A DNA stretch of 54,682 bases. It comes from Gammaproteobacteria bacterium. Lineage in GTDB: Bacteria; Pseudomonadota; Gammaproteobacteria; Arenicellales; Arenicellaceae. The notes beneath the pieces were generated by a model. It ran no database searches and was not told the DNA's origin. It was given only the letters and a program-made list of their open reading frames with translations. Numbering within the stretch: the stretch's first letter is position 1; each line of letters opens with the position of its first letter. The stretch covers positions 41,571 to 96,252 of the forward strand of contig JAKVBA010000001.1 in NCBI GenBank assembly GCA_022447525.1. The letters run 5' to 3'. The position numbers and the translations under genes were made by a program. Shown here piece after piece: positions 10,285 to 19,104 of the stretch.

Positions 10285-10500
10285 ATGCGTAAGAACAGCT
10301 CTACATCCTCTCACCTAGATGACGAAATTTTTCTCGGGGATTTGAAAGAGATGTCCGAAGATGACTTTTTTACTTCGCACAATAGGAGTGCGCGTCGAAA
10401 AGCAAATGAACGCAAAATTGAAGCACGGCGAAAAATCGAGCGCTATAATGAAGACAAAGAGTTAGCTGGTTGGCTCGACGACTCTCATTTAGAAAAGTAA
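10285..10500 (+). CDS. Small conserved protein, possible PA3496 family
   Basis: This encodes a 71-residue, highly charged protein without signal peptide or membrane segment. The N-terminal half is acidic (LDDEIFLGDL, EMSEDDFF). The C-terminal half is a basic/acidic helix (ARRKANERKIEARRKIERYN) ending in LAGWLDDSH. The RRKIE-Y-E-L-LDD pattern resembles the PA3496 family described as putative envelope integrity proteins, but this is a recollection of pattern and not a search result. It is supported as real by its own strong terminator at 10579-10620, an A-rich GGAG-like site 14 bases before the ATG, and its position divergent from the HdfR-like regulator. Confidence 0.65.
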   Translation: MRKNSSTSSHLDDEIFLGDLKEMSEDDFFTSHNRSARRKANERKIEARRKIERYNEDKELAGWLDDSHLEK

Positions 10501-10578
10501 TTAGAGAGACCCAGCACTTACCTGCCGGATCGAGTCGACAAAGCAAATCGGTTTACTTTTTTAAATCGAAAAAGCTGG

Positions 10579-10620
10579 CCTCTGAGGAGAATAATAGCCG
10601 ATCTCCTCAGAGGTTTTTTT
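10579..10620 (+). terminator. Strong rho-independent terminator
   Basis: A perfect 12-bp stem (CCTCTGAGGAGA at 10579-10590, TCTCCTCAGAGG at 10602-10613) with an 11-base loop is followed by seven T. It ends the 71-residue gene. Its T-tract overlaps the stop codon of the convergent DUF3379 gene at 10619. Confidence 0.92.
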
Positions 10621-11362
10621 ATAAGTCCCAATAGAGCGCTTCATCTAGCTGCTTATCAGCCTGATCTAAACCACTTTTGGTTTTACTCACGATAACCAAG
10701 TTCCCATTCTTTAGAGGTTTTACCCGAGTTGTATAACCCTTGTAGACCGCATCAATAATATCCTCAACCTTATCGCCTTTTATGTAGGCGAAGGTAACAT
10801 GCCCATGAGGGGTATCTAGACCAGCGTGCAATCCACGATATTCACCCATCGGGCATAGTCTCGAAAACTGTAAGTTCTTGAGAAATTTGAGTTTCATAGC
10901 ACCATCATAATTTGCGAGATGCATATTAGCTGACTGATTCGCTCTTTGCGGGTTCCAAACGGGGGTAACTAGTACTTCGTCCATGTGCTCCACTACGCCA
11001 GCCAGTAAGGCTTGATAATCGTCAGCTATCGGGTGGTTGCTTGTAAAAAAATTATTAAATAAAAAACCTCCAACAAACAGCGCTATGGCTAAACATGCCG
11101 CAGTCGAATAACGCCATATAGTTTTTCTTGAATCTCTACCAATCTCCTCATCATCTAATAACTGATTGAGTTGGATTTTGGCCAGCAACGACTCAGGCAC
11201 ACTTACATCCAAACTTTTGCTAAGCTCGTGATCCATGTTTTTAATATCGCGCAATAGCTGTTTGCTCTCAGCGCATTTCTGGCTTTTGCGTATAAAGTCT
11301 TCGTTTTCACTGTATGGGTCGGATAACGCTAACCGTTTAAATTCTACACTGTTCATTTTCAC
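10619..11362 (-). CDS. DUF3379-type membrane protein, candidate anti-sigma factor
   Basis: The 247-residue protein has a cytoplasmic N-terminal region of about 80 residues (FKRLALSDPYSENEDFIRKS then CAESKQLL), one transmembrane helix (about 84-106) and a periplasmic domain. This matches DUF3379 proteins, which accompany ECF sigma factors in gammaproteobacteria. The N-terminal segment resembles the anti-sigma zinc finger region but keeps only one cysteine, so it may not bind zinc. It is 34 bases downstream of the ECF sigma gene and last in the esterase-sigma-DUF3379 operon. That order is typical of sigma/anti-sigma pairs. The anti-sigma role is inferred from context. Confidence 0.75.
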   Translation of the reverse strand: MKMNSVEFKRLALSDPYSENEDFIRKSQKCAESKQLLRDIKNMDHELSKSLDVSVPESLLAKIQLNQLLDDEEIGRDSRKTIWRYSTAACLAIALFVGGFLFNNFFTSNHPIADDYQALLAGVVEHMDEVLVTPVWNPQRANQSANMHLANYDGAMKLKFLKNLQFSRLCPMGEYRGLHAGLDTPHGHVTFAYIKGDKVEDIIDAVYKGYTTRVKPLKNGNLVIVSKTKSGLDQADKQLDEALYWDL

Positions 11363-11396
11363 ACTATCTTTTAACTGCTAACTGAAAACAAATTGG

Positions 11397-11966
11397 TTAT
11401 TCCCCAACTAACTCTAATTGCGGCATACTCTCATGCCCCAGTGACTGACGCATCTTTTTTCTTGCTCTAAACAATCGCGTCATTACCGCACTGCTGCTGA
11501 TATCCAATATTGCGGCTATTTCATCGCAAGAAAAGCCACCCAATACCTGCATTTCTAGGGGCTCTCGATAATCTTTATGTAACTTACTCAAGGCATTTCT
11601 CAAAGCAAATGCCTCTGGACTATCGTCGTAACCGAGATGGCTATCATCAGCAATGGTATCCATCTGTTCGACATCTTTATAGTCGAACTGTTTACGCTCA
11701 AACTGACGAGCATGCTCCCGACGAAAAATTGTAAATAACCACCCCTTTGCTGCTTTCGCTTCTCTGAGGCTATCCAATGATTTCCATGCGCGTAGGAACG
11801 CCTCTTGCATCACGTCTTCGGCCATCGCTTTATCTTTACAAAGCCAGAGCGCGTATTTGTATAGATCTTGCGAGTGCGCCTCAATTAACAGAGCGTATTT
11901 TCTTTTTTTATCCATCATGCTCTTATTGACCTGACCAGAATCATTTTTATTGCTGGAGTCGCTCAT
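11397..11966 (-). CDS. ECF-type RNA polymerase sigma factor
   Basis: The protein is 189 residues. Region 2 includes LYKYALWLCKDKAMAEDVMQ and AFLRAWKSLDS (about 34-65). Region 4 includes LHKDYREPLEMQVLGGFSCD followed by EIAAILDISSSAVMTRLFRA, the promoter -35 recognition helix. Its ATG overlaps the stop of the upstream esterase gene (ATGA, 11963-11966), so the two are translationally coupled. An in-frame ATG pair 17 codons inside (MMDKKRKYALL) is an alternative start. The regulon is unknown. It does not sit in the usual rpoE-rseABC context. Confidence 0.9.
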   Translation of the reverse strand: MSDSSNKNDSGQVNKSMMDKKRKYALLIEAHSQDLYKYALWLCKDKAMAEDVMQEAFLRAWKSLDSLREAKAAKGWLFTIFRREHARQFERKQFDYKDVEQMDTIADDSHLGYDDSPEAFALRNALSKLHKDYREPLEMQVLGGFSCDEIAAILDISSSAVMTRLFRARKKMRQSLGHESMPQLELVGE

Positions 11967-12766
11967 TTTTTACTTTTTTTTAAAAACAATAAAACCCTCT
12001 CTAACACTTCTTGCTGATTATCTATATGTAGCCAGTGCCCGGCATCTGAAACCGTCTCAAGGGTTGATGCTGGGAAGAATCTTTTGATTTCAAGCTCTGC
12101 TTGTTCTTCTACATAGTGCGATTTTCCGCCCCTGATAAATAGACTCTCTCCGGTATAGATAAACTGACTAAGTTCATCAGACGGAAAACCTACAATTAGG
12201 TCTAGGTTTTCGTAGAGAGCTTGCGTATTCAAGCGCCAAAAATAGCCATTCTCATTTTTTGCCAAACTTAACAGAATAAACATTCGAGTTGCTTTGTCTG
12301 GTATCGCCTGACTTAACTCCTGATCTACCTGAGATCTGGAGGAGACACTTTTTAGATCAATCCCCATCATGCCTTGCAAAATTTTAGCGTGAGAGTGATC
12401 GTATTCGACAGGAGCAATGTCTAAAACAATGAGTTTATCTAGCAAGCTAGGGAAGTTTAGCGCAAATACCATGGCCGTTTTGCCCCCCATGCTGTGACCA
12501 CAAACACTTATTCGTTCAAGACCTAACTGAGTAATAAGCTCTTTTAGATCATCAGCAAGGTCGAAATAGGAATTTTCTTTCGAATGCGGCGATAATCCAT
12601 GATTTCGCTGATCGAGAACAATAACCGGCACTTGTCTTGATAACTCTTTGGCAAAGCCTCGCCAGTTACCGCAAGAACCAAATAAACCAGGAATAATAAT
12701 GACCGCTGACAAAGCAGAATCGGTTGGAGAGACGTGATCGAAGTAAATTTGATGATGAAGCTTCAT
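11963..12766 (-). CDS. Alpha/beta hydrolase, YbfF-like esterase
   Basis: A 267-residue cytoplasmic alpha/beta hydrolase. It shows the oxyanion region IIPGLFGSCGNWRGF, LDQRNHGLSPHS, the nucleophile elbow GHSMGGK (serine near residue 94), the aspartate segment VLDIAPVEYDH, and the late catalytic histidine in AGHWLHID. This pattern is that of the YbfF acyl-CoA thioesterase/esterase group. It is the first gene of the operon with an ECF sigma factor, overlapping it by 4 bases. This unusual coupling suggests co-expression. The substrate cannot be read from sequence. Confidence 0.85.
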   Translation of the reverse strand: MKLHHQIYFDHVSPTDSALSAVIIIPGLFGSCGNWRGFAKELSRQVPVIVLDQRNHGLSPHSKENSYFDLADDLKELITQLGLERISVCGHSMGGKTAMVFALNFPSLLDKLIVLDIAPVEYDHSHAKILQGMMGIDLKSVSSRSQVDQELSQAIPDKATRMFILLSLAKNENGYFWRLNTQALYENLDLIVGFPSDELSQFIYTGESLFIRGGKSHYVEEQAELEIKRFFPASTLETVSDAGHWLHIDNQQEVLERVLLFLKKSKK

Positions 12767-13083
12767 AACACCTTTTATAAAAATTATAGCACCTTCACAA
12801 AGAACAAAATAAACTCACCAAAAGCCCTTTTTACCAAAAGGCCCGTGTAGCTTGGCGTAGATCAACTAGAGCTCAAGGCTGCTTAAATTGATTCTCAGCG
12901 CTCTTTTAAACCTCTGAAAAAGGCAGCCACTGAGTGCCATTCAAAGCTAGTGTCCACGATCTCTAGCTAGAACAACAACCCAGACCCCAACTTCGGGTCT
13001 TGCCGTTCGAAGCATGAATAAAAAATCTTAAGCTCTTCGAATAAAGCCAAACTAAAGTTTGACCATTTAGTTACAATGCGCGA
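12767..13083. other. Divergent intergenic region
   Basis: These 317 bases separate the leftward esterase operon from the rightward permease gene. Apart from the extended -10 at 12784-12792 the content is weak. There is an imperfect hairpin near 12825-12843 (GCC/GGC with T/A arms) and a short inverted repeat around AGACCC...GGGTCT near 12981-13001. No open frame with plausible protein character, tRNA or operator was recognised. Confidence 0.6.
12784..12792 (-). promoter_or_regulatory. Extended -10 promoter element upstream of the esterase-sigma operon
   Basis: On the minus strand TGCTATAAT matches the extended -10 consensus TGnTATAAT exactly. It lies 18 bases upstream of the ATG, with no convincing -35. 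The leader would be very short. Confidence 0.5.
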
Positions 13084-13824
13084 ATGCTTGATTTATTACT
13101 ATTATGCGTCACCGGCGTTGCCACTGGCTTTCTAAACGTAATGGCTGGAGGCGGCTCAATGTTATCGGTACCAATCATGATCTTTCTGGGGGTGCCGGGC
13201 ACCATTGCAAACGGAACAAACCGCATCGCAATTCTGCCACAAAACATATCGGCAGTTTGGGCATTTTACCGGAAAGGGTTTTCCAACTTTAAACTAAGTC
13301 TGAGTTTAGGCCTTTGTACAATCCCAGGAACGCTAATTGGCGCTACTTTAGCCGCTCGAGTACCAAGCGATCAATTTAACACATTACTCGCGCTTATCAT
13401 GGTTTTGGTACTTATCATTATGGCACTACCTCAACCAAAAACTTTGAACCCTGCCGAGTCGCCCTCGAAGAATCGTTTAATTGCTGGTCATATAATTATG
13501 ATACTCATCGGCTTTTGGGGTGGATTTATACACATTGGAGTCGGATTTTTACTGATGCCGACACTCAACAGAGTAATGCAGTTAGATCTGATCACCACTA
13601 ATGCACATAAAGTTTTTATAGTGATGTGTTACACAGTGGTGGCTTTAGTAGTTTTTGCTGCAGAATTGGAGCTAATATGGAAGTATGGGATTGCTCTGGG
13701 CATCGGAACTTGGATAGGGGCTTGGTTGGCCGCCAATATGCAAGTAAAAAAAGGTATTGGGCCAATTAAAATCACATTAAACATTGTCATCATGGCGTTC
13801 ATTATCAAATTGCTGTTCTTCTAA
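13084..13824 (+). CDS. TSUP (TauE/SafE) family membrane permease
   Basis: The 246-residue integral membrane protein has about seven or eight hydrophobic helices. The N-terminal repeat (GVATGFLNVMAGGGSMLSVP, then NGTNR) and the second repeat (GFWGGFIHIGVGFLLMP, then NAHKVF) are the hallmarks of the TauE/SafE sulfite/organosulfur exporter family. Substrates in this family include sulfonates, sulfite and sulfoacetate, and which one applies here is unknown. It ends 26 bases before bioA in the same direction, so the two may be cotranscribed without an evident functional link. Confidence 0.85.
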   Translation: MLDLLLLCVTGVATGFLNVMAGGGSMLSVPIMIFLGVPGTIANGTNRIAILPQNISAVWAFYRKGFSNFKLSLSLGLCTIPGTLIGATLAARVPSDQFNTLLALIMVLVLIIMALPQPKTLNPAESPSKNRLIAGHIIMILIGFWGGFIHIGVGFLLMPTLNRVMQLDLITTNAHKVFIVMCYTVVALVVFAAELELIWKYGIALGIGTWIGAWLAANMQVKKGIGPIKITLNIVIMAFIIKLLFF

Positions 13825-13850
13825 TTCTCCGCAATTCTGTTTCCATAACA

Positions 13851-15146
13851 ATGACCAAATTAGAACACCTTCTCAAGGCCGATAGAAAATATTTGTGGCA
13901 TCCATATACTTCCGCCATAAGTCCCTTGCCAACTTATTTGGTGGAGTCAGCCAAAGGCGTCAGGATAACACTTAGCGACGGTCAAGAGTTAATTGACGGG
14001 ATGGCATCATGGTGGTGCGTCATTCATGGCTACAACCACCCAGAACTAAACGCGGCGGCACATAGTCAAATCGAAAAAATGTCGCATGTTATGTTTGGAG
14101 GGTTAACACATGAACCTGCAATAGAGTTAGCCAAAGAGTTAAACGCTATTACTCCCTCAAACTTACAACATATTTTTCTAGCTGATTCTGGTTCTATTGC
14201 GGTTGAGGTGGGCATGAAGATGGCTATTCAATATTGGCAGGCACAGGGAAGCCCCAACAAAAGAAAGATGCTTTCTCTCAAAGGTGGTTACCATGGCGAT
14301 ACTTTTGCAGCAATGTCAGTTTGCGACCCGACAACAGGAATGCACCAGATATTTAGCGATAATGTAGTGAAGCAGTTTTTCACTGATCGACCAAGCTGCC
14401 GATTTGATCAAGATTTTGACGCATCATCGCTTAAAAATCTCGAATCAAGTTTCGAAAAGCATCATCAGGAGCTTGCAGCAATCACTTTAGAACCCATAGT
14501 TCAGGGTGCTGGTGGTATGTGGTTTTATCATCCGTCTTATTTACGAAGAGTTAGAGAATTATGCAATGAATATAACGTGTTGATGATCGCTGACGAAATC
14601 GCCACAGGGTTTGGTCGAACCGGCAAACTATTAGCTTGCCATTGGGCGAATATCGAACCTGATATTCTTTGTTTGGGAAAGGCGTTAACTGGTGGCTATC
14701 TTAGTCTGGCCGCGACCTTGACCACACGCGATATTGCATACGGGATATCTGAAAATGGTGGAGTGTTTATGCACGGCCCTACTTTTATGGGAAATCCACT
14801 GGCGTGTTCAGTAGCCTTGGCCAGCTTGAGATTATTATCGCGCAGTAACTGGCAACAAAGCATTGGCAATATCGAAGCAATTATGCGAGCGTCTTTAGTC
14901 GATAGCCAAAACTTAAAATGTGTAAGGGATATGCGAGTTCTCGGTGGTATCGGCGTGATTGAAATGGAGGATGATATCGATGTAGCCGAAAGCCAGCGAT
15001 TTTTCATTGAAAAGGGAGTTTGGGTAAGACCTTTTGGACGACTCTTGTACATAATGCCGCCCTATGTAATCGGTGATGAAGACCTTAGTAAACTGTGCGA
15101 AGCTTTGGTGGATTTTGCAAAAAAAACAGAAATGAAATCCAAGTGA
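13851..15146 (+). CDS. bioA: Adenosylmethionine-8-amino-7-oxononanoate aminotransferase (BioA)
   Basis: BioA is the PLP enzyme that converts KAPA to DAPA in biotin synthesis using S-adenosylmethionine as amino donor. The protein is 431 residues, standard for BioA. The N terminus LWHPYTS and GMASWWCVIHGYNHP are BioA-specific. GGYHGDT (146-152) stacks on PLP, ADEIATGFGRTG (247-258) carries the PLP aspartate, and LGKALTGG provides Lys277 for the Schiff base. No other bio gene is in the window, so bioA is detached from bioBFCD here. It is convergent with cinA, with 22 bases between the stop codons. Confidence 0.95.
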   Translation: MTKLEHLLKADRKYLWHPYTSAISPLPTYLVESAKGVRITLSDGQELIDGMASWWCVIHGYNHPELNAAAHSQIEKMSHVMFGGLTHEPAIELAKELNAITPSNLQHIFLADSGSIAVEVGMKMAIQYWQAQGSPNKRKMLSLKGGYHGDTFAAMSVCDPTTGMHQIFSDNVVKQFFTDRPSCRFDQDFDASSLKNLESSFEKHHQELAAITLEPIVQGAGGMWFYHPSYLRRVRELCNEYNVLMIADEIATGFGRTGKLLACHWANIEPDILCLGKALTGGYLSLAATLTTRDIAYGISENGGVFMHGPTFMGNPLACSVALASLRLLSRSNWQQSIGNIEAIMRASLVDSQNLKCVRDMRVLGGIGVIEMEDDIDVAESQRFFIEKGVWVRPFGRLLYIMPPYVIGDEDLSKLCEALVDFAKKTEMKSK

Positions 15147-15168
15147 TTTTCATCATCTGTGCAAATAT

Positions 15169-16458
15169 TTACGATATATGTTTAGGTTTACGCTTCAACT
15201 CGCTGAAATAGTCAATGTCAGTGCTCAATTTCAGTAATTCCCGGCGGACCAAATCCATTGCAATTGAAGCAGCTGTTCGTTGAAAGGCCAGCCTTGGCAT
15301 CGGCAAAAAGAAACGGCGTGCCTTTAAAGAATCTTTTTCACCCCAAGCCATCCAAACGGTACCTACAGGCTTTTCTGGGGTACCTCCTTCTGGGCCTGCA
15401 ATACCAGATATTGATATGGCCATATCAGCATCGCTTTTCTCTAGAGCACCCTTGGCCATAGCCAGCACAACTTGCTCACTCACCGCACCGTACTCATCGA
15501 TAATGGAGCTCGGGACGTCCAAAACGGATTGTTTCATGGCGTTTGAATACACCACAAAGGCTCCATCAAAAACATGAGATGACCCGGCTTCACTGACAAT
15601 ACCCGATGCAATACTGCCTCCTGTGCATGATTCAGCGGTCACGATCTTCTTGTTACTTTTAGCTAAGGCTTTATTAAGTGCCTGCGTAAGTCGGGTGCCA
15701 TTTGCACCAATCACATAATCGGAGAACAGGTTAGAAAATTTTTCTGTCCAATGATCGTTAAGGTAGTCAAATTGTCCACCTCTAGATGTGAGTTTAACCT
15801 CGATAACGGGCATCTGAACCCTAAAACCAAGCTCAATTTCTTTTGGCCAATCAGGAAACTTTTCATTAACGATATCCTGCAAGCCTGACTCAGTAATTCC
15901 GAACAATCTCAAACGGGTGATCTTAATGGTTTCCTTGATCCCAGCGTGGGATTTGATCAAAGGCAGAACCTGCCCTTCGACCATTTTTTTAAACTCATTT
16001 GGCACTCCCGGAGTGCAAATGATCATGCAGTTTTGCCAAACGCATCTAAAACCAACAGCGGATCCTACTGGGTTATCAACAATCTCGCAAATCTCCGGGA
16101 GATCGGCTTGCTTTAAATTGGACTCAGTTACGACAAAGCCTCGAGGTTCTGCCCATGCGCTAAGATGGGCCATCGCAGCTTCATTTCTTGTTAAATTCGA
16201 CCCTGTTGCTTTTGAAAGCGCAAGCGCCGTCAAATCGTCGACGGTTGGCCCTAAACCACCATTGACAATAAGGACATCCGAAGCAGAAGAAAGTTCGGTG
16301 ATCGAATCCGTCAATAGCTCTAAATCATCACCCACAACTTTCTTGATTCTCGGTGTCATACCGAGATCTTTAAGAGATTGGGCAATATAAGCCGAGTTTG
16401 AATCAACGGTATCGCCGCTCATTAACTCATCACCGGTCAATAAAAGAGCAATTCGCAT
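15169..16458 (-). CDS. cinA: CinA: competence/damage-inducible protein with nicotinamide-nucleotide amidase domain
   Basis: The 429-residue two-domain protein starts with a molybdopterin-binding-like (COG1058) domain (LLTGDELMSGDTVDSNSAYI, then NGGLGPTVDD), known in the family as an ADP-ribose/CoA pyrophosphatase. The C-terminal PncC domain (about 265-415: VTAESCTGGSIASGIVS, ISGIAGPEGGTPEKPVGTVW) deamidates NMN to NaMN in pyridine nucleotide recycling. It is the last gene of the leftward run after hflD, with a 13-base gap. In many bacteria cinA precedes recA, which is not seen here. Confidence 0.93.
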   Translation of the reverse strand: MRIALLLTGDELMSGDTVDSNSAYIAQSLKDLGMTPRIKKVVGDDLELLTDSITELSSASDVLIVNGGLGPTVDDLTALALSKATGSNLTRNEAAMAHLSAWAEPRGFVVTESNLKQADLPEICEIVDNPVGSAVGFRCVWQNCMIICTPGVPNEFKKMVEGQVLPLIKSHAGIKETIKITRLRLFGITESGLQDIVNEKFPDWPKEIELGFRVQMPVIEVKLTSRGGQFDYLNDHWTEKFSNLFSDYVIGANGTRLTQALNKALAKSNKKIVTAESCTGGSIASGIVSEAGSSHVFDGAFVVYSNAMKQSVLDVPSSIIDEYGAVSEQVVLAMAKGALEKSDADMAISISGIAGPEGGTPEKPVGTVWMAWGEKDSLKARRFFLPMPRLAFQRTAASIAMDLVRRELLKLSTDIDYFSELKRKPKHIS

Positions 16459-16471
16459 AACGAACTCCAGC

Positions 16472-17080
16472 CTAAGAAGTAATGCTTGCTAATAATGAAC
16501 GAGACGCGTTACGCATTCTGGTTCTCTCCCAAATTAATCGGAATCGACTACCGCCCTTTTGATTCCACAAAACAGCCGAGCGAAAGGCGGCCAAAAGCAA
16601 GGTTCGTATCTTTGGCGGAATATCAGGATTTTGCAAATGAACCTCCTCTCCCTGCACTATTACCTGAGGTTGCATGGAAGAGATGTATTTTTGATATAAA
16701 TCCGAGCACGCTAACATCAATTCGTCGCCGTCAAACGCACTTAATCTGTCGACCTCCTGGCCAAATTGTCCAAATGTGTTTGAGTTCTTCATTAATTGAA
16801 TTTGCAGTTGCATGACTGTCATGGCGTACCTGAGCAACTCCATGCTCTGTGCCGAAGCCGACTGCATGACACCCTCTTCGATTAAACGTAGACCTCTTCT
16901 AACGCCAGCCAACCCCCCAAAAACTGATGGAGTGTTTACCGCATCTAGCACGAGTATGGATTTCACACTACTTTCCATCGTCATCTGGTCGGCGATTCCT
17001 CGACGGGCTAGTGATTGCACTTGCTCACAGGCTTGAATAATTCCAGCCATCGCTAATGTTCTCTCAGAAATAATATCCAT
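16472..17080 (-). CDS. hflD: HflD, high frequency lysogenization protein homologue
   Basis: The 202-residue, mostly helical protein is recognised from ERTLAMAGIIQACEQVQSLA near the N terminus, VFGGLAGVRRGLRLIEEG, and the C-terminal LLLAAFRSAVLWNQKGGSRF, which matches HflD's LLAGIRAAVLWHQVGGGR. In E. coli HflD is a peripheral membrane protein that binds lambda CII and is encoded beside mnmA. Here it lies between cinA and an S9 peptidase, with no mnmA or purB, so its normal neighbourhood has been lost. Its cellular role outside lambda is poorly known. Confidence 0.85.
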   Translation of the reverse strand: MDIISERTLAMAGIIQACEQVQSLARRGIADQMTMESSVKSILVLDAVNTPSVFGGLAGVRRGLRLIEEGVMQSASAQSMELLRYAMTVMQLQIQLMKNSNTFGQFGQEVDRLSAFDGDELMLACSDLYQKYISSMQPQVIVQGEEVHLQNPDIPPKIRTLLLAAFRSAVLWNQKGGSRFRLIWERTRMRNASRSLLASITS

Positions 17081-17122
17081 AAAACTACATTTGGTCGGTA
17101 AGGTAAAATTAAGACAATTATT

Positions 17123-19078
17123 TTAAACGAAAAGACTTTGATAAAAAGCCAGTTCTTTACTCCAAGCATCGATGTTGTTTTCGAGCAATTTGAATCCATG
17201 GCCCTCCTCAGGGTATTCCACGTACTCATAATTTACGTTATTTAGCTTTAGGCATTCGACCATCTCATGAGCGACGCTAGGAGGAACGATTTTATCTTCT
17301 CCCCCTTGAAAGATAATCATCGAGCTTTTTATTTTGTCTGCGTAAAAGATAGGTGATCGGCTTTTGTATCTACTGGTTTCAAGTGAGGCAGATTGGGAAT
17401 CATACGGCTCGCCGATAAGTCTGTCAGTATAGTGCTTTTCAAACTTATGTGTTACCTCACATAGCGTCGCTAGGTTTCCAATTCCGTAGTAGCATGCTCC
17501 GCCATTGAAGACATCAGGATATTCGGTTAACGCTCTAAGTACCGCATAGCCCCCAGCACTTTTTCCTCGAATAAAAACATTGCGCTTATCAACGAGGCCT
17601 TGATCAACGAGATAATTAATCCCGGCAATAATATCTTCGGCATCTCGTACACCCCATTCTCCGTACAAAGAGTCTCTAAACTTTCTACCGTAACCACTAC
17701 TACCACGATGATTCACATCAAGAATGGCAAAGCCTTTTGCACACCAATACTGTTTTTGAATATCAAAATGTGCATACGCCCTTGCTGTAGGACCACCATG
17801 CACCATCACCATCAAGGGTGGCAGAGCGTTATCGTCGGTTACTAAGGGAGAATAGTAAAATCCAAAGGTTTGATGGCCTTCGGTAGTTTGATAAGAAACA
17901 GGGACTGCTCTACTAACTCTATGAGAGTAAGGAGGTGAACTAACCAGCGTGTCTCTCGTGGCGCCAGCTGCCGATATCTGAACTTCTGTAATAATCGGCT
18001 TATTTTGAGGGCTTGTTTCGATGCAAAGAAGTGAACATGTATCGTCATCGTTACTACAAGACTGTTCATCCGACGACAAAAATTGGATGGTTGATTCACC
18101 ACCATACACAGGCTCTACAGATTCTGAGTCTGGATCGATAATATATATCGTATCTCCTGCTGGTTGACTACCAATCGCAAGCATTTTATCGACATCCAAT
18201 GGAACTATCCTTGCATCACCATATTGCCAATGAGGATAGCCAAATTCGACCTCCATGTTTGTCAGTCGATGAGGATCTTTTGCACCATGTTTAAGTACAA
18301 AAACGTTCCAGTAATTATCAGCCCCCTGCGAGTTGGAGAAATCTACAGAAAAGAATAGATCTCCCCTTCGATTAAACGCAACTTGGCAGTAAGAAGAGCC
18401 AGCAACACCCGTTTTTGCTTCTACTTTTTTTACACTCTTGACAGAATTTTGAGCTAGCTTACCAAGGTATAGACTATTCTCATCCCACGGCATATTTGGG
18501 TGATTCCACTCCACCCACGCAAACCCACCGCATTCATCGATGACTAGGTTCGAGTAAAAGTCTGCGCCCTCTACAAGCCTCACAGGAGGGGAATCTGGAT
18601 CCTCGGCATTAATATGCCCTATAAAGCTCTCATTCAGAGAACCACCTTTTTCAGCATCGTATAGCTCCACAATCGCCAAATAGCCATTCTCAGACACCTC
18701 CTTTATATCAGAAAACATATAGGTAAGTCCGGCAGAAGGTACGGGCGTTAAGCGTGTTATTGCGGTGCAGGATAAATTCTCATCACTGTGCTTTATAAGA
18801 TATAAACACTGATCAGATTGATTGCTAAAAATGATGCCTTCCTCAACAAGCCAAAACGGCTTACCCCCATATTCATTGATCTTAGTTCTCAGTGAATAGC
18901 CCTCAGGGGATATACAAACCGACTCGTTACCGATCCTTGCTTTGAGTACTGACTTGCTGGCATCGCTCTCTAGACTAGACAGATATATACACCTGCCTTT
19001 ATACCAATGAGGATACGATAGGGGTTCCTGAGAGGAAAAGACCTCATCGAGGTCTAAACTATGACTATCTGGTTGCAA
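17123..19078 (-). CDS. S9 family peptidase (prolyl oligopeptidase/acylaminoacyl-peptidase type)
   Basis: The 651-residue serine peptidase has an N-terminal beta-propeller-like region (about 1-400) with YPHWYKGR and FGYPHWQYGDARI segments, and a C-terminal alpha/beta hydrolase domain. The catalytic serine is in GKSAGGY near residue 507, the aspartate in GGEDKIVPP near 596 and the histidine in EEGHGF near 627. The preceding MVHGGPTARAY forms the oxyanion region. No signal peptide is present, so it is probably cytoplasmic and degrades short peptides. It sits 26 bases after the DUF192 gene, with hflD 42 bases downstream. Confidence 0.92.
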   Translation of the reverse strand: MQPDSHSLDLDEVFSSQEPLSYPHWYKGRCIYLSSLESDASKSVLKARIGNESVCISPEGYSLRTKINEYGGKPFWLVEEGIIFSNQSDQCLYLIKHSDENLSCTAITRLTPVPSAGLTYMFSDIKEVSENGYLAIVELYDAEKGGSLNESFIGHINAEDPDSPPVRLVEGADFYSNLVIDECGGFAWVEWNHPNMPWDENSLYLGKLAQNSVKSVKKVEAKTGVAGSSYCQVAFNRRGDLFFSVDFSNSQGADNYWNVFVLKHGAKDPHRLTNMEVEFGYPHWQYGDARIVPLDVDKMLAIGSQPAGDTIYIIDPDSESVEPVYGGESTIQFLSSDEQSCSNDDDTCSLLCIETSPQNKPIITEVQISAAGATRDTLVSSPPYSHRVSRAVPVSYQTTEGHQTFGFYYSPLVTDDNALPPLMVMVHGGPTARAYAHFDIQKQYWCAKGFAILDVNHRGSSGYGRKFRDSLYGEWGVRDAEDIIAGINYLVDQGLVDKRNVFIRGKSAGGYAVLRALTEYPDVFNGGACYYGIGNLATLCEVTHKFEKHYTDRLIGEPYDSQSASLETSRYKSRSPIFYADKIKSSMIIFQGGEDKIVPPSVAHEMVECLKLNNVNYEYVEYPEEGHGFKLLENNIDAWSKELAFYQSLFV

Positions 19079-19104
19079 ACTTAAGGCCTATTGTTCATTT
19101 AAAA

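Noticed and set aside
12840-13060. Possible tRNA-like or small RNA signal in the esterase/permease gap
   Set aside because: No cloverleaf, anticodon stem or conserved RNA motif could be assembled.
16486-17036. Rightward frames opposite hflD
   Set aside because: They are antisense shadows of hflD, whose motifs are clear.
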